Assembly: GCA_021790955.1 (NCBI GenBank)
Contig: JAJYFI010000136.1
Location: 1 to 5,137, forward strand
Direction of reading: 5' to 3'
Source of the DNA: a bacterium
GTDB lineage: Bacteria; Elusimicrobiota; Elusimicrobia; UBA1565; UBA9628
Length of the DNA stretch: 5,137 bases
Below are positions 4,979-5,137 of the stretch, piece after piece. Both the position numbers and the translations under genes were made by a program. Under the pieces are notes generated by a model, which worked only from the letters and a program-made list of their open reading frames with translations, made no database searches and was not told the origin of the DNA. Position 1 is the first letter of the stretch. Every line of letters starts with the position of its first letter.

Positions 4979-5137
4979 TCGGGCGACGCGCAGGCCGTGG
5001 TTCGCGTGTTGCCGGAATTCGAGCGGAGAATCCTGCGCGGGGAGCCGGCGCCGGTTCAGGTCCTGGTGGACGGCTCGGATTCGAATACGGCGTCGCTACT
5101 GTCGAGTTACATCTCGTCGGCGATTTCGACGTATTCC
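4916..5137 (+). CDS. Fragment of an ABC-2-type transporter permease (5' truncated, runs off window)
   Basis: The frame stays open to the window edge. From about 4982 it reads GDAQAVVRVLPEFERRILRG, followed by PAPVQVLVDGSDSNTA (5048-5092) and then LLSSYISSAISTYS. This matches the extracytoplasmic domain of YhhJ/YbhR-type ABC-2 permeases, where a conserved VxVLVDGSDxNTA segment follows the first membrane helix. Those proteins pair with an ATPase to export drugs or other compounds. Here the expected N-terminal membrane helix and roughly 100 residues are missing. The first ATG (4916) gives only a hydrophilic lead-in, MAQADGPNPAAPEIDVEVE, that looks like the antisense shadow of the peptidase gene, and its ribosome binding site is weak. 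G or C dominates the third positions. Family assignment is good, but whether this fragment is expressed is doubtful. Confidence 0.6.
   Translation, partial: MAQADGPNPAAPEIDVEVEGESGDAQAVVRVLPEFERRILRGEPAPVQVLVDGSDSNTASLLSSYISSAISTYS
4975..4985. other. Putative rearrangement or chimeric junction between two truncated, head-to-head genes
   Basis: Left of this point the - strand encodes the M1 N-terminal beta strand (LALDFDVDF). Immediately beyond it the conserved His that normally precedes this strand in M1 proteins is replaced by Arg, and the frame loses family resemblance. Right of this point the + strand encodes the middle of an ABC-2 permease, starting at GDAQAVV. Each gene lacks its own start exactly where the other begins. 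The position is judged from remembered family patterns and could be off by some tens of bases. Confidence 0.45.

Overview
The window comes from a GC-rich bacterium: codon third positions are mostly G or C in every real gene, and starts are ATG or TTG with purine-rich ribosome binding sites. The phylum cannot be fixed from the sequence. A small single-histone-fold protein beside ordinary bacterial genes would fit a Bdellovibrionota- or Elusimicrobiota-like lineage, but that is inference.

Layout, left to right. (1) The last 38 codons of an unidentified + strand gene end at 118. (2) A - strand unit at 123-1716 holds a 60-residue histone-fold protein followed, 28 nt downstream, by an adrenodoxin-reductase-type ferredoxin/flavodoxin-NADP+ reductase that starts at TTG. 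A hairpin covers the ribosome binding site of the reductase. (3) The non-coding stretch 1717-1999 contains a tRNA with anticodon CAT (- strand), a sigma70-like promoter between that tRNA and the histone gene, a perfect 24-bp palindrome in the expected 5' leader of the histone gene, and divergent -10 boxes for the tRNA and the next gene. (4) A NarL/LuxR-family response regulator occupies 2000-2671 (+). (5) An M1-family zinc aminopeptidase-like protein with a C-terminal HEAT-repeat domain runs on the - strand from about 4978 to 2672. (6) The right end, on the + strand, encodes part of the extracytoplasmic region of an ABC-2-type permease and runs off the window.

The two most notable points are the bacterial histone-fold gene with its unusual leader and its pairing with a redox enzyme, and the head-to-head junction near 4980. 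There the M1 peptidase frame has no ATG, GTG or TTG start upstream of its conserved N-terminal domain, and the permease similarity begins in mid-domain without its first membrane segment. Both genes appear cut at the same place, which points to a rearrangement breakpoint or an assembly chimera.

Both convergent gene pairs are packed tail to tail (4 nt and 0 nt between stop codons), and no hairpin-plus-T-run terminator was seen anywhere. No gene-free stretch exceeds 300 bases: the longest are 1717-1831 and 1904-1999, both described below. I saw no CRISPR array, insertion sequence, integrase or phage gene.
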